Positions 1-8,013 of a stretch of 17,028 nt of DNA are shown here, one piece after another (the first letter of the stretch is position 1; each line of letters starts with the position of its first letter). The stretch is from an uncultured Lachnospiraceae bacterium (GTDB lineage Bacteria > Bacillota > Clostridia > Lachnospirales > Lachnospiraceae). A program made the position numbers and the translations under genes. The notes beneath the pieces were generated by a model that was given only the letters and a program-made list of their open reading frames with translations, was not told the DNA's origin and did no database searches. Location: the NCBI GenBank assembly GCA_902783935.1, contig CACZTA010000061.1, positions 1-17,028 on the forward strand. Direction: 5' to 3'.

Positions 1-183
1 CTCGTATGTATCAATCGCCGTGCTGACCTGCTTCAGTATTTCCATTCCTTCCTGATAGATGGAAAAGCTCTCTTCCAGCGTCACATCCGGACTTTCGAGC
101 TTTGCCGCCATCTCATCAAGCAAGGCAAAATTCTCTTCTATCGTTCGCTGTTTTTCCTGTGCGGCATCTGCCTCATGAGCCAT
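1..183 (-). CDS. xseB: Exodeoxyribonuclease VII small subunit (5' part only)
   Basis: Small, mostly helical subunit of exonuclease VII, which partners with the XseA catalytic subunit to degrade single-stranded DNA to oligonucleotides in the cytoplasm. The 61 residues in the window carry the family pattern: a first helix with LLDEMAAKLESP, then VTLEESFSIYQEGMEIL, matching the usual 'leeLe.iv..Le...l.LEeSl..yeeG..l' signature. The window ends before the stop; family members are about 70-80 residues, so only the last 10-20 should be missing. Start chosen at the ATG at 183, preceded by AAAGGAG about eight bases upstream. It overlaps the end of xseA by 11 bases, indicating translational coupling and balanced subunit supply. 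Confidence 0.93.
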   Translation of the reverse strand, partial: MAHEADAAQEKQRTIEENFALLDEMAAKLESPDVTLEESFSIYQEGMEILKQVSTAIDTYE

Positions 184-1513
184 TTATCATACTCCTTTCA
201 AGCACCTCTGTAAGAATAATCCCGTCCGTCACGTAGGTATTCAGGCGGTCCCCCGCCTGTACCCGGCTGACGGAAGTCACTGCGCGGCCATCCATGTCCG
301 CCGTATAGGAATAGCCCTGCCGCAGCCGGTCAAGGGGGTTCATTCCCCTGAATTTTCCAATCATGAGTGCCAGCTTTCTGTCATACCGCCTGTAAACAGA
401 CAGAATGCCTTCCCGCATCCTTGCCTCACGGCTGCCGTGCAGTTCCCTGCCTGCTGCCGCGCGTGCCGCTGCCGCGGAATAGAACCGCTCTGACAGGCCG
501 GAGACGGTTTCCTTTCCCGCTTCAATCCGGTTTTTCATCGCCGCATCCATACATGCTTCATATTCGCGGGCCTTCCGCAGGGCGGCTTCCGCTTTCATCT
601 GCGGGGAAAGCGCCTTCAGGCGGACTTCGTTCCACTGCAGTTTTTCTTCAGCCATTCTGCAGCGCTCCAGTATTTTTCCCGTAAATAATGATTCATAACG
701 GGCAATGTCCGCGCGGAACTGCATATAATCAAAAACAGCCAGTTCGGCTGCTGCAGAAGGAGTCGGCGCCCTCAGGTCCGCCACAAAATCCGCTATTGTG
801 AAATCCGTCTCATGACCGACAGCGGATATGACCGGGGTCCCGCATTCATTGATGGCATCTGCCACAATACGCTCATTAAAGGCCCACAGGTCTTCATAGG
901 ATCCGCCTCCCCTCCCCACAATAATCACATCGACCCTTCCGTCGAGCAGGCGGATTCCGTTTACGATGCTTTCTTTCGCACCTGTTCCCTGGACCTGTAC
1001 CGGCGCCAGGATCAGGCTTACAAACGGGTTTCTCCTCGATGCAATATTCTGTATGTCACGGATTGCGGCTCCTGTCGGAGCGGTGACAATCCCTACCCGC
1101 GCGGCATAGCGGGGAACAGGCCTCTTAAAGGCAGGGTCAAAATAGCCGCACTCCTCCAGTTCTTTTTTCAGCGCCAGAAACTGCGCATACAGCGCCCCTT
1201 CTCCGGACAGTTCGATCTTCTTCGCATACAACTGATACCTGCCGTCGCGCTCAAACACATCGACAGTCCCGCTTACGATCACCTTGTCGCCGTCTTTCAT
1301 CTGAAAAGGCAGGCCCCTGCGGTTTCCCGCAAACATGATGCAGGAAAGCGTTCCGGACCTGTCTTTAAGTGAAAAATATATGTGACCGGATGAATGATAT
1401 TTAAGATTTGTCACTTCACCGCTGACCGAACAGGAAGCGAGAATCCCGTCCCTCGAAAACATCCCGCGGATATATCTGTTTATCTGTTCTACCGAATATA
1501 CTTTTCCGGTCAT
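173..1513 (-). CDS. xseA: Exodeoxyribonuclease VII large subunit
   Basis: Catalytic subunit of exonuclease VII, a metal-independent nuclease that attacks single-stranded DNA from both ends and acts in DNA repair. The 446 residues are full length. An N-terminal OB fold (about 1-100; VSGEVTNLKYHSSGHIYFSLKD) precedes the catalytic domain with GIVTAPTGAAIRDI (141-154), GRGGGSYEDLW (200-210), GHETDFTIADFVAD (233-246) and RAPTPSAAAE (248-257). A basic, helical C-terminal region (about 260-400) is the expected coiled part that binds XseB. The ATG at 1513 overlaps the nusB stop as ATGA; no strong ribosome binding site precedes it, so expression probably depends on coupling to nusB. Confidence 0.97.
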   Translation of the reverse strand: MTGKVYSVEQINRYIRGMFSRDGILASCSVSGEVTNLKYHSSGHIYFSLKDRSGTLSCIMFAGNRRGLPFQMKDGDKVIVSGTVDVFERDGRYQLYAKKIELSGEGALYAQFLALKKELEECGYFDPAFKRPVPRYAARVGIVTAPTGAAIRDIQNIASRRNPFVSLILAPVQVQGTGAKESIVNGIRLLDGRVDVIIVGRGGGSYEDLWAFNERIVADAINECGTPVISAVGHETDFTIADFVADLRAPTPSAAAELAVFDYMQFRADIARYESLFTGKILERCRMAEEKLQWNEVRLKALSPQMKAEAALRKAREYEACMDAAMKNRIEAGKETVSGLSERFYSAAAARAAAGRELHGSREARMREGILSVYRRYDRKLALMIGKFRGMNPLDRLRQGYSYTADMDGRAVTSVSRVQAGDRLNTYVTDGIILTEVLERSMINGS

Positions 1514-1920
1514 TCTTCTCTCGCAATCTCTCCCAGTATCCCGTTGACAAAGGACGGAGATTCATCGCCCCCGTACTGCTTGGCCAGTTCCACTGCTTCA
1601 TTGATGGCAACACCTCTCGGAATTGTCTCATCATAGAGCATCTCAAAAACCGCGAGGCGCAGAACCGCCAGGTCACAGCTGGCAAAACGGTTTGTCTTCC
1701 AGCCCTTTGCCGTCCTGTTCAGCTGTTCGTCAATCTCCGGAATCATTTCCGTCACTTTGCGAAAACGTTCCATGCAGGTTTCGCGCTCTTCCTCCGCAAC
1801 AGGCTCCTCAAGTCCGTCAAAATAAAGCGTGCTCTGCTCATCCATCTCGGCACCGCTGTTAAAGGCAGACATGTATACGAGCTTAAAAACATGTTCACGA
1901 AGTTTTCTTCTGTTCATCAT
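1510..1920 (-). CDS. nusB: Transcription antitermination factor NusB
   Basis: All-helical RNA-binding protein that joins NusE (ribosomal S10) on boxA RNA in the antitermination complex used for rRNA transcription. At 136 residues it is the usual size. The N terminus RRKLREHVFKLVYM is the family's opening 'R...R......lY', and the C-terminal half has LRLAVFEMLYDETIPRGVAINEAVELAKQYG followed by SPSFVNGILGEI, the most conserved NusB segment. Two tandem ATG codons (1918-1920 and 1915-1917) are possible starts; the ribosome binding site (AAGGA) is rather distant, so the exact choice is uncertain by one codon. The gene follows the Gls24 gene by six bases and overlaps xseA by four. Confidence 0.96.
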   Translation of the reverse strand: MMNRRKLREHVFKLVYMSAFNSGAEMDEQSTLYFDGLEEPVAEEERETCMERFRKVTEMIPEIDEQLNRTAKGWKTNRFASCDLAVLRLAVFEMLYDETIPRGVAINEAVELAKQYGGDESPSFVNGILGEIAREE

Positions 1921-1926
1921 GGTTTT

Positions 1927-2307
1927 TCAACTGTCCTTTTCTGCTTCAATATCTGCGACGTGAATCGTCACATCCGCCACCTGCATGCCTGTCATCGTCT
2001 CGATTGATGCTTTGACTTTCTTCTGTACTGCCGATGCCACTTCGGGAATATTGGTCCCGTAATCAAGATTCAGGAAAATATCTGCTTTCACGATACCGTC
2101 CTCTACATTCACGCGGACGGCCTTGGACAGTGCACGGATTCCTTTCCGCGCCACCATCGAATTTGTGATGCCCCCCGAGAGTGAAGCGACTCCCTTCACT
2201 TCTGTCGCGGCCAGACCGGCAATCACCGCCACCACCTCGGCGGCTACCTTGACCGTTCCGTTTTCTCCGTTATCCTTTAATGTATATGTACCCTGATTCT
2301 CTGCCAT
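1927..2307 (-). CDS. Asp23/Gls24 family envelope stress response protein
   Basis: Member of the Asp23/Gls24 (DUF322) family, small soluble proteins linked in Firmicutes to cell-envelope homeostasis and alkaline or general stress. The 126 residues show the typical pattern: KVAAEVVAVIAGLAATEVKGVASLSGG near the N terminus, then VRVNVEDGIVKADIFLNLDYGTNIPEVASAVQKKVKASIETMTGMQVADVTIHV. There are no signal peptide or membrane segments, so it should be cytoplasmic or attached to the membrane through a partner. The ATG at 2307 is preceded by AGGAG with good spacing. This family is commonly found just upstream of nusB in Clostridia and Bacilli, as here. The specific role in this organism cannot be read from sequence. 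Confidence 0.93.
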   Translation of the reverse strand: MAENQGTYTLKDNGENGTVKVAAEVVAVIAGLAATEVKGVASLSGGITNSMVARKGIRALSKAVRVNVEDGIVKADIFLNLDYGTNIPEVASAVQKKVKASIETMTGMQVADVTIHVADIEAEKDS

Positions 2308-2366
2308 GCGTCATATCTCCTGATAACCTGTTCCGCACCGGCCGTTCCGGCGCATATCCGTTTCCT

Positions 2367-2891
2367 TTATTTTTCTTCAGCGCTCCGGTTCATCTTCTCC
2401 TGCTGTTCCCGGAGCTGTTTCATGATAAACGCTTTCTGCTTCGTCCAGTCTTCTATCGCGCTCTTAAGAAGCAGAAGGTTATCCGACATGGGATTGATCA
2501 CAATGCCCTCGAAAGCCGCATTGGCCCTGAGGACAGGCATCAGGTCATCAAACGTGACCAGTACCGTCCTCGGACGGGCATCCCCCTTCATTTCCCAGCG
2601 GTCCAATTCCTCTCTGTCCGTAAAAACAGGGAAAAACCGCATCCCTTCGCGGTTCTGAACCGTATAAAAGGTGATCTTTGTCCCTTTCGGGAGCATCGCC
2701 TTTCCGTCTTCCGTGAGGACAGGTTCGGATGAAAGCTCCATATATGTCAGAAGCCTGGAACGGAACCAGACCTCATCCCGGATCCTGTTCATCAGATTTG
2801 CCCGCTGGCAGTCGATGACAAGCTTATCTTTCCAGGAAAGCAGATTCTTCAGATTCCTGTTGTCAGGATCCTTCGGAAATGTAAAAACCAT
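2367..2891 (-). CDS. SseB-like domain protein of unknown role
   Basis: Predicted soluble protein of 174 residues. The core (about 50-145) resembles the SseB N-terminal domain fold named after enhanced serine sensitivity protein B: EPVLTEDGKAMLP, then RFFPVFTDREELDRW (85-99), FDDLMPVL (114-121) and EGIVINPMSDNLLL (128-141). The C-terminal 30 residues are a charged helix rich in Lys, Gln and Glu. The biochemical function of this family is not established. I placed the start at the ATG at 2891, eight to nine bases after an AAAGGGGG ribosome binding site and just after the prfC stop; an in-frame ATG at 2933 would overlap prfC by 26 bases. It lies 59 bases before the Gls24 gene. Confidence 0.75.
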   Translation of the reverse strand: MVFTFPKDPDNRNLKNLLSWKDKLVIDCQRANLMNRIRDEVWFRSRLLTYMELSSEPVLTEDGKAMLPKGTKITFYTVQNREGMRFFPVFTDREELDRWEMKGDARPRTVLVTFDDLMPVLRANAAFEGIVINPMSDNLLLLKSAIEDWTKQKAFIMKQLREQQEKMNRSAEEK

Positions 2892-2907
2892 CTTCAGGGT
2901 CCCCCTT

Positions 2908-4500
2908 TCACATTTCTGCGTCCCATCCGCCAAATTCGGAAAGTCTCAGATCTTTATTCCGGTCGAGCGTCATGCCGACGCTCCACTCATGAACAAACAG
3001 CAGCAGCGGATTGCCGTGCATATCCAGAACTTTCTTCATATCGGATGTTCCCTGCAGTTCCTCGACATCGATTTCATCCGGATTTTCAATCCACCTGATA
3101 TACTCATAGGGAAGCGTCTCCATGAAAATGTCCACTTTGTACTCATTTTCAAGTCTGAACTTCAGGACATCCAGCTGCAGAACGCCGACGACGCCGACGA
3201 TAATCTCCTCCATGCCGGAATGGAACTCCTGGAAGATCTGGATGGCGCCTTCCTGGGCGATTTCCTCAATCCCTTTGGTAAACTGTTTCCGCTTCATCGT
3301 ATCCGCCTGGCGGATCCGGGCGAAATGCTCGGGTGAAAAAGTCGGAATGCCTCCGTAGCAGAATGTATCACCCGGCGTACAGACCGTATCTCCGATCGAG
3401 AAGATCCCCGGGTCAAATACGCCGATAATGTCTCCTGCCCATGCTTCCGACACGATGTGCCGCTCCTCTGCCATCATCTGCTGCGGCTGTGAGAGCCTCT
3501 GCTTCCGTTTTCCCTGTACATGCCAGACTTCCATGTTTGCATCATAATGGCCGGATACGATTCTCATGAATGCAATCCGGTCTCTGTGATTTTTATTCAT
3601 ATTGGCCTGGATCTTGAAGACAAATGCGGAAAACGGCCGTGTTTCCGGATCAATCAGTCCCTCGTCCGAGAGCCGGGCAAGCGGCGCATTCGCCATTTGC
3701 AGGAAGTGCCGGAGAAACGTCTCCACTCCGAAATTCGTCAGCGCCGACCCGAAGAAAACCGGACTGATCTCCCCTTTTGTCACTTTCTCCTGGTCAAATT
3801 CCGCAGATGCTCCGTCAAGCAGTTCGATCTCGTCCCTGAGCAGAGAAACCTCGTCATCTGTCAGAAAATCGGAAACATCCGGGTCGTCAAGCCCGACTTC
3901 CGTCTGCGTTCCTTCTTTTGTCCCTTTCTGGGTGTCGCTGAACAGAAGAACCTTCTCTGTCCTGCGGTCGTAGACGCCGCGGAATCCCTTTCCTGACCCG
4001 ATCGGCCAGTTGACGGGACAGCACGGAATCCCGAGCTCTTTCTCAATCTCGTCCGTCAGTTCGAAAGAATCTCTGGCGTCCCTGTCCATCTTATTAATAA
4101 AGGTGAAGATCGGAATATGGCGTTTTGCACAGACCTTAAAGAGTTTTCTCGTCTGCGGCTCCACTCCCTTTGCTCCGTCTATGACCATGACGGCGGAGTC
4201 TGCTGCCATCAGCGTCCGGTAGGTATCCTCCGAGAAATCCTGATGGCCCGGAGTATCCAGAATATTTATACAGTATCCGTCATAATTAAACTGAAGGACA
4301 GAGGAAGTGACGGAAATCCCCCTCTGTTTTTCGATTTCCATCCAGTCCGAAACAGCATGTCTGGCTGTCGCTTTCCCCTTGACGGAGCCCGCGAGATTAA
4401 TTGCGCCCCCGTAAAGAAGGAACTTTTCCGTCAGCGTCGTCTTTCCGGCATCGGGATGGGAAATAATGGCAAATGTTCGTCTTTTTTCTATTTCGTTCAT
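2908..4500 (-). CDS. prfC: Peptide chain release factor 3
   Basis: Translational GTPase that removes RF1/RF2 from the ribosome after peptide release. The 530 residues match RF3. GTPase motifs are G1 SHPDAGKTT (14-22), G3 DTPGHQDF (82-89) and G4 NKMD (136-139); the switch segment around EIEKQRGISVTSS (55-67) is typical of RF3, and QEGAIQIFQ and GVVGVLQLDVLKFRL mark the C-terminal RF3 domain. Membership of RF3 rather than EF-G or LepA is clear from length and these motifs. The ATG at 4500 is supported by homology, but no Shine-Dalgarno is visible in the roughly 30 bases upstream. It follows gltX by 41 bases. Confidence 0.97.
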   Translation of the reverse strand: MNEIEKRRTFAIISHPDAGKTTLTEKFLLYGGAINLAGSVKGKATARHAVSDWMEIEKQRGISVTSSVLQFNYDGYCINILDTPGHQDFSEDTYRTLMAADSAVMVIDGAKGVEPQTRKLFKVCAKRHIPIFTFINKMDRDARDSFELTDEIEKELGIPCCPVNWPIGSGKGFRGVYDRRTEKVLLFSDTQKGTKEGTQTEVGLDDPDVSDFLTDDEVSLLRDEIELLDGASAEFDQEKVTKGEISPVFFGSALTNFGVETFLRHFLQMANAPLARLSDEGLIDPETRPFSAFVFKIQANMNKNHRDRIAFMRIVSGHYDANMEVWHVQGKRKQRLSQPQQMMAEERHIVSEAWAGDIIGVFDPGIFSIGDTVCTPGDTFCYGGIPTFSPEHFARIRQADTMKRKQFTKGIEEIAQEGAIQIFQEFHSGMEEIIVGVVGVLQLDVLKFRLENEYKVDIFMETLPYEYIRWIENPDEIDVEELQGTSDMKKVLDMHGNPLLLFVHEWSVGMTLDRNKDLRLSEFGGWDAEM

Positions 4501-4528
4501 ATATTATCTATGCTATCTGTACCGTATC

Positions 4529-4548
4529 CGGCTGAAGCCTTTCAGCCG
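4529..4548 (-). other. Hairpin across the gltX stop codon
   Basis: CGGCTGAA (4529-4536) and TTCAGCCG (4541-4548) form a perfect 8-base stem with a 4-base loop, containing the gltX stop codon (4542-4544). No T-tract follows on the minus strand, so it is not a standard terminator. It could stabilise or punctuate the gltX-prfC mRNA; a role is inference. Confidence 0.5.
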
Positions 4549-5987
4549 AGGAGGCTGATGGCCGCCCTGATCCTCTTTAAAGATTCATCTTTCCCGAGAA
4601 TTTCAAGCAGCTGTGAAGCGCCTCCCGGTGTCATCTGTTTTCCGGATACCGCCGTCCTGACCGGCCACATGACCTGGCCGTTTTTCAGTTCTTTTTCTTC
4701 CGCAAAGCGCTTCATCATCTCATACAAAGCGTCATTATCAAAAGCTTCCTGCTGCTCAATATACGGAAGGATCTCCTGAAGTACCCGGAGAGAAAGTTCA
4801 GGAGTGGATTTCATCTTTTTATGGCGGTACATTTCGATATCGTACTCAGGAACTTCGTGGAAGAATCCGAGCAGTTCATCGATGTCTTCAAATGTCTCGA
4901 TCCTCGTCCTGGCCATTTCAGCCAGTGCATGACGGTCATAATTCTGCTCAGGAACTGCCTTCTCTATATAGGGAAGTGCTTTCTGATAAAAGACATCCGG
5001 GTCCATTTTCTTAAAATATTCCCCGTTCATCCATCTGAGCTTGGCCATATCAAACACGGCGTCGGACTTGTTGATCTTCGTATAGTCAAACTTCCTGACC
5101 AGATCGTCAAGGGACATTATCTCTTCATTATCCGGAGGATTCCATCCGAGCAGCGCCGTATAGTTGACAATCGCTTCCGGGATAAATCCCTGTGCGAGCA
5201 GATCTTCGAAAGAAGAGTGGCCGCTCCGCTTGGAAAGCTTATGGTGCTCCTCATCCATGATCAGCGGACAGTGGACATAAACCGGGACCTCCCACCCCAG
5301 CGCATCATAGATGAGATTATATTTCGGACTTGAAGACAGATATTCCTTTCCCCTGACTACATGCGTGATGCCCATGAGATGGTCATCGATCACATTTGCA
5401 AAATTATAAGTCGGATAACCGTCCGACTTGATCAGGATCATATCTTCCAGTTCGCTGTTTTGAACAGTAATATCACCGTAGTTGACATCATGAAACGTCG
5501 TCGAGCCTTCCTGCGGGACATTAAGACGGATCACATAGGGCATGCCGGACGCCAGATTCTGCCTGATTTCTTCTTTTGTGAGACCCAGGCAGTGCTTGTC
5601 ATAGGCTGAGAATTCCTTGCCGTCTGTTACCGTTTTCAGGCTCTCCAGCCTTTCTTTTGTGCAGAAACAGTAGTAGGCATTCCCCTGCTCTACCAGCTGT
5701 TCCGCATACTTTCTGTAAATACCGGCGCTGACGCGCTCCGACTGGACGTAGGGACCGACGCCTCCGTCTTTGTCAGGGCCTTCGTCTGCTTTCAGTCCTG
5801 CCAGCGAAAGTGTTCTGTTAATAATGTCTACCGCACCTTCTACATAGCGCTCCTGATCCGTATCCTCTATCCTCAGCATGAAAATACCGTCTTCATGTCT
5901 GGCGATCAGATAGGAATACAGGGCCGTGCGAAGATTTCCGACATGCATCTTTCCGGTCGGACTCGGTGCAAATCTGGTTTTTACCAT
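4542..5987 (-). CDS. gltX: Glutamyl-tRNA synthetase (class I)
   Basis: Charges tRNA-Glu with glutamate in an ATP-dependent reaction in the cytoplasm. The 481 residues are normal length. The class I signatures are a HIGH-type motif in [11 protein letters not shown] (9-18) and KLSKRSG (250-256). CFC (107-109) with KHC (131-133) resembles the zinc-binding cysteines of many bacterial GluRS enzymes. TRFAPSPTG at the N terminus and [13 protein letters not shown] are family hallmarks distinguishing it from GlnRS. The ATG at 5987 has a strong GGAGGAAA site just upstream. Whether it is discriminating or also charges tRNA-Gln for the GatCAB route cannot be decided from this window. It lies 22 bases after acpP. 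Confidence 0.97.
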   Translation of the reverse strand: MVKTRFAPSPTGKMHVGNLRTALYSYLIARHEDGIFMLRIEDTDQERYVEGAVDIINRTLSLAGLKADEGPDKDGGVGPYVQSERVSAGIYRKYAEQLVEQGNAYYCFCTKERLESLKTVTDGKEFSAYDKHCLGLTKEEIRQNLASGMPYVIRLNVPQEGSTTFHDVNYGDITVQNSELEDMILIKSDGYPTYNFANVIDDHLMGITHVVRGKEYLSSSPKYNLIYDALGWEVPVYVHCPLIMDEEHHKLSKRSGHSSFEDLLAQGFIPEAIVNYTALLGWNPPDNEEIMSLDDLVRKFDYTKINKSDAVFDMAKLRWMNGEYFKKMDPDVFYQKALPYIEKAVPEQNYDRHALAEMARTRIETFEDIDELLGFFHEVPEYDIEMYRHKKMKSTPELSLRVLQEILPYIEQQEAFDNDALYEMMKRFAEEKELKNGQVMWPVRTAVSGKQMTPGGASQLLEILGKDESLKRIRAAISLLG

Positions 5988-6009
5988 CAGTTTCCTCCGG
6001 TTATCTGTT

Positions 6010-6243
6010 TCAGTGATCTATTCCGTGTGCGTTCAGATATTCGATGACATCCCCGACTGTCTTGATTTCCTGCAGCTCGTCTACGGGAATATCCAGCGCA
6101 TATTCGTCTTCGAGGTTCATGGCGAGCTCATAGAGATCCAGTGAATCCGCTCCCAGGTCATCGCGGAAATTTGTATCGTATCCGATTTCGCTCTCATCGA
6201 TATTCAGCTGTTCGGCAATAAATGTTCTCAGTTTATCAAGCAT
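6010..6243 (-). CDS. acpP: Acyl carrier protein
   Basis: Small acidic four-helix carrier that holds acyl intermediates on a phosphopantetheine arm, normally for fatty acid synthesis. The 77 residues contain the attachment motif [10 protein letters not shown] with Ser34 as the pantetheine site, followed by the usual helix II/III pattern ([15 protein letters not shown], then [11 protein letters not shown]). I chose the ATG at 6243 because GAAAGGAG lies eight bases upstream; the in-frame ATG at 6261 lies before that site and would overlap the SEDS gene. Its place between an FtsW-like gene and gltX, rather than in a fab cluster, is unusual, so it may be a second ACP. Its acyl partner cannot be inferred from sequence. 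Confidence 0.92.
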   Translation of the reverse strand: MLDKLRTFIAEQLNIDESEIGYDTNFRDDLGADSLDLYELAMNLEDEYALDIPVDELQEIKTVGDVIEYLNAHGIDH

Positions 6244-6257
6244 TTTCCTGTCTCCTT

Positions 6258-7442
6258 TCATACCTTTGTGCCGTTGCCGGATGAACTTCTGACGACTTCG
6301 CCCCAGAGATCCTGTTCCGGCCTTCTGAATTTTATTGCTCTTGATACAGACAATGCAATTGTTATCTCCGCCATCAGCAGCACCACTGATGTTCCCCCGT
6401 AACTGAGGAACGGAAGCGTGACCCCGGTCGTCGGGATCAGGTTCACAACTACACAGATATTCAAAATAACCTGCATTGAAATATGCCCGAAAATACCTGT
6501 CACCATAAGGGCACTGTACAGATCGGGGGCATTCTGTGCGATAAAGAACAGCCTGTACAGCAGATAAAGGAACAGCAGGATGACGATGACTCCGCCGAAG
6601 ATCCCGAGTTCTTCACAGATAATGGCAAAAATCATGTCATTTTCCGCTTCCGGCACTGCCCACAGTTTCTGTGTCCCGTTTCCGAGCCCCTTTCCGAAGA
6701 GGCCTCCGCTGCCGAGTGCGTACAAGGCCTGCATGACCTGATAGCCGCCCTCCGAAGCATACTGTTCCGGGTGCAGCCATGTCAGGATCCTCCTCGCCCG
6801 GAAACTTGAGGACACCTCGTTGCTGATGATAAAGTAAACCCCTCCGGCAGCTGCCGCCAGCATCCCGAATCCAAGCGCAAGAAACGGCTTCGTCTTCGGA
6901 TGGGCAACAAAAACGATGAATGCAGTAATCATCATTATGATGATTGCGGTACTGAGATTATCCGTCAGGATATAAGCTGCGGCAGCCTGAAGGACTCCGG
7001 CACCCGCAGCCAGCAGGGTATTTGCCGGTTTTCTGTACTTCTTTCCCATCCGGACGATCAGCATCGGCACAAAGGTGATCACGGCGATCTTTGCGACCTC
7101 TGCAGGCTGGAAACTGAACCCTCCGATCCCGAGCCATCTGCGCGCACCGTTCACCGTTCTCCCGAGAGGCGTCCTGACCAGCGCCATCAGCAGCAGTGAC
7201 AAAATATAAAGGAACCCGCTCAGATACCAGTAGATCCTGTATGGAATATAAGAAAAAAGAACAGCGGCTGCGATTGCGCCGGCGGAGAAGACGGCCTGTT
7301 TTTTAAGAAACATCATGTCATCCCCGAACTTCATGGCTGCCGTATATGATGTGGTGCTGTACAGCATCACCAGTCCGAAACCGATCAGGAGAATAATTAC
7401 CGCTATGAGATTGTAATCATAATAATCGGTTTTTGTTCGCAC
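6258..7442 (-). CDS. FtsW/RodA/SpoVE-family SEDS peptidoglycan glycosyltransferase (FtsW-like)
   Basis: Polytopic membrane protein that polymerises lipid II into glycan strands with a partner class B penicillin-binding protein. The 394 residues carry about ten hydrophobic segments and the SEDS motifs: NGARRWLGIGGFSFQPAEVAKI (98-119), GLFGKGLGNGTQKLWAVPEAENDMIFAIICEELG (247-280) and LPFLSYGGTS (343-352). Asp269 in NDMIFA is the position of the essential aspartate in studied SEDS enzymes. PEAENDMIFA and LPFLSYGG favour FtsW or SpoVE over RodA, but no partner transpeptidase lies nearby, so I give no symbol. Translation appears to begin with GTG at 7442, about 10 bases after AAGGA and inside the end of the DUF5662 gene (26-base overlap). 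Confidence 0.9.
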   Translation of the reverse strand: MRTKTDYYDYNLIAVIILLIGFGLVMLYSTTSYTAAMKFGDDMMFLKKQAVFSAGAIAAAVLFSYIPYRIYWYLSGFLYILSLLLMALVRTPLGRTVNGARRWLGIGGFSFQPAEVAKIAVITFVPMLIVRMGKKYRKPANTLLAAGAGVLQAAAAYILTDNLSTAIIIMMITAFIVFVAHPKTKPFLALGFGMLAAAAGGVYFIISNEVSSSFRARRILTWLHPEQYASEGGYQVMQALYALGSGGLFGKGLGNGTQKLWAVPEAENDMIFAIICEELGIFGGVIVILLFLYLLYRLFFIAQNAPDLYSALMVTGIFGHISMQVILNICVVVNLIPTTGVTLPFLSYGGTSVVLLMAEITIALSVSRAIKFRRPEQDLWGEVVRSSSGNGTKV

Positions 7443-8013
7443 GAACCCCAGGTCCTTCCCCTTTCAGAAAAACGGTGCGTATGTAACGGATCGTATACGC
7501 CTCCCCCTTCTCCGCCCACATGCGCAGAAGAAACTCCATCTGTTTTTTTGTATCCTCATGGACAAACCACAGTCTCTCCCGGCTGCGCAGATAATACGCC
7601 AGAGGGGACCGGTCTGTATATGCCTCTCCCTGATAGACCCGCGATGCACTGACGCGGTCGAATATCATCTCGGCCACATAGCGCCTGGGCATCCGTGCCC
7701 CGGCCAGAATACGCGGGTCTGACATGTCCGGCGAATAATCCACCCAGTATTCAAAGTGGTGTTTATTCCTGCCTTTGTGGTGAAGCCAGGCTCTCGAAAC
7801 TCCGGTGGCTTCTCTTTCCGCATTATTCGGGCTCCTCGTCCCCTGGTAATAACGCGCACCCACCAGGAACTCCACCGGAGACAGTTTGCTCAGATCATGC
7901 ATCAGCCCCTGCCGGATCAGTCCCGCCCTCAGGCAGTACCCGCATACCAGATGATGATGCCGGGTGATCGTCCTCAGATGTCCCGCCGGATCTGTCTTCT
8001 TTCGTTTTTCCAT
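7417..8013 (-). CDS. DUF5662 family protein, possible metal-binding protein
   Basis: Protein of 198 residues that I recognise as the DUF5662 type common in Clostridia; no function is established. Conserved-looking features are GHLRTITRHHHLV (11-23), MHDLSKLSPVEFLVGARYYQGTRSP (38-62), HHKGRNKHHFEYW (78-90) and MPRRYVAEMIFDR (108-120). The HD pair (39-40) and the clustered histidines at 78-86 suggest a metal site reminiscent of HD-domain hydrolases, which is inference. No signal peptide or membrane segment is seen. The start at 8013 keeps the conserved N-terminal block; the GAGGA site is about 11 bases away. Its first 119 bases are shared, in another frame, with the tail of the upstream GH13-like gene, and its end overlaps the SEDS gene. 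Confidence 0.78.
   Translation of the reverse strand: MEKRKKTDPAGHLRTITRHHHLVCGYCLRAGLIRQGLMHDLSKLSPVEFLVGARYYQGTRSPNNAEREATGVSRAWLHHKGRNKHHFEYWVDYSPDMSDPRILAGARMPRRYVAEMIFDRVSASRVYQGEAYTDRSPLAYYLRSRERLWFVHEDTKKQMEFLLRMWAEKGEAYTIRYIRTVFLKGEGPGVRANKNRLL

Noticed and set aside
2335..2353. GC-rich stem before the Gls24 gene as a terminator
   Set aside because: Seven base pairs including one G-U, with no T-tract after it on the minus strand.
6244..6261. Longer acpP start at 6261
   Set aside because: The AAAGGAG site lies inside this extension and is correctly spaced only for the ATG at 6243, which also gives the normal ACP length.
7895..8013. Sequencing error fusing the GH13-like and DUF5662 genes
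   Set aside because: The two frames do not join into one conserved protein, and DUF5662 keeps its own conserved N terminus, so they are separate genes. A small indel near the GH13 end remains possible and is reported as a finding.
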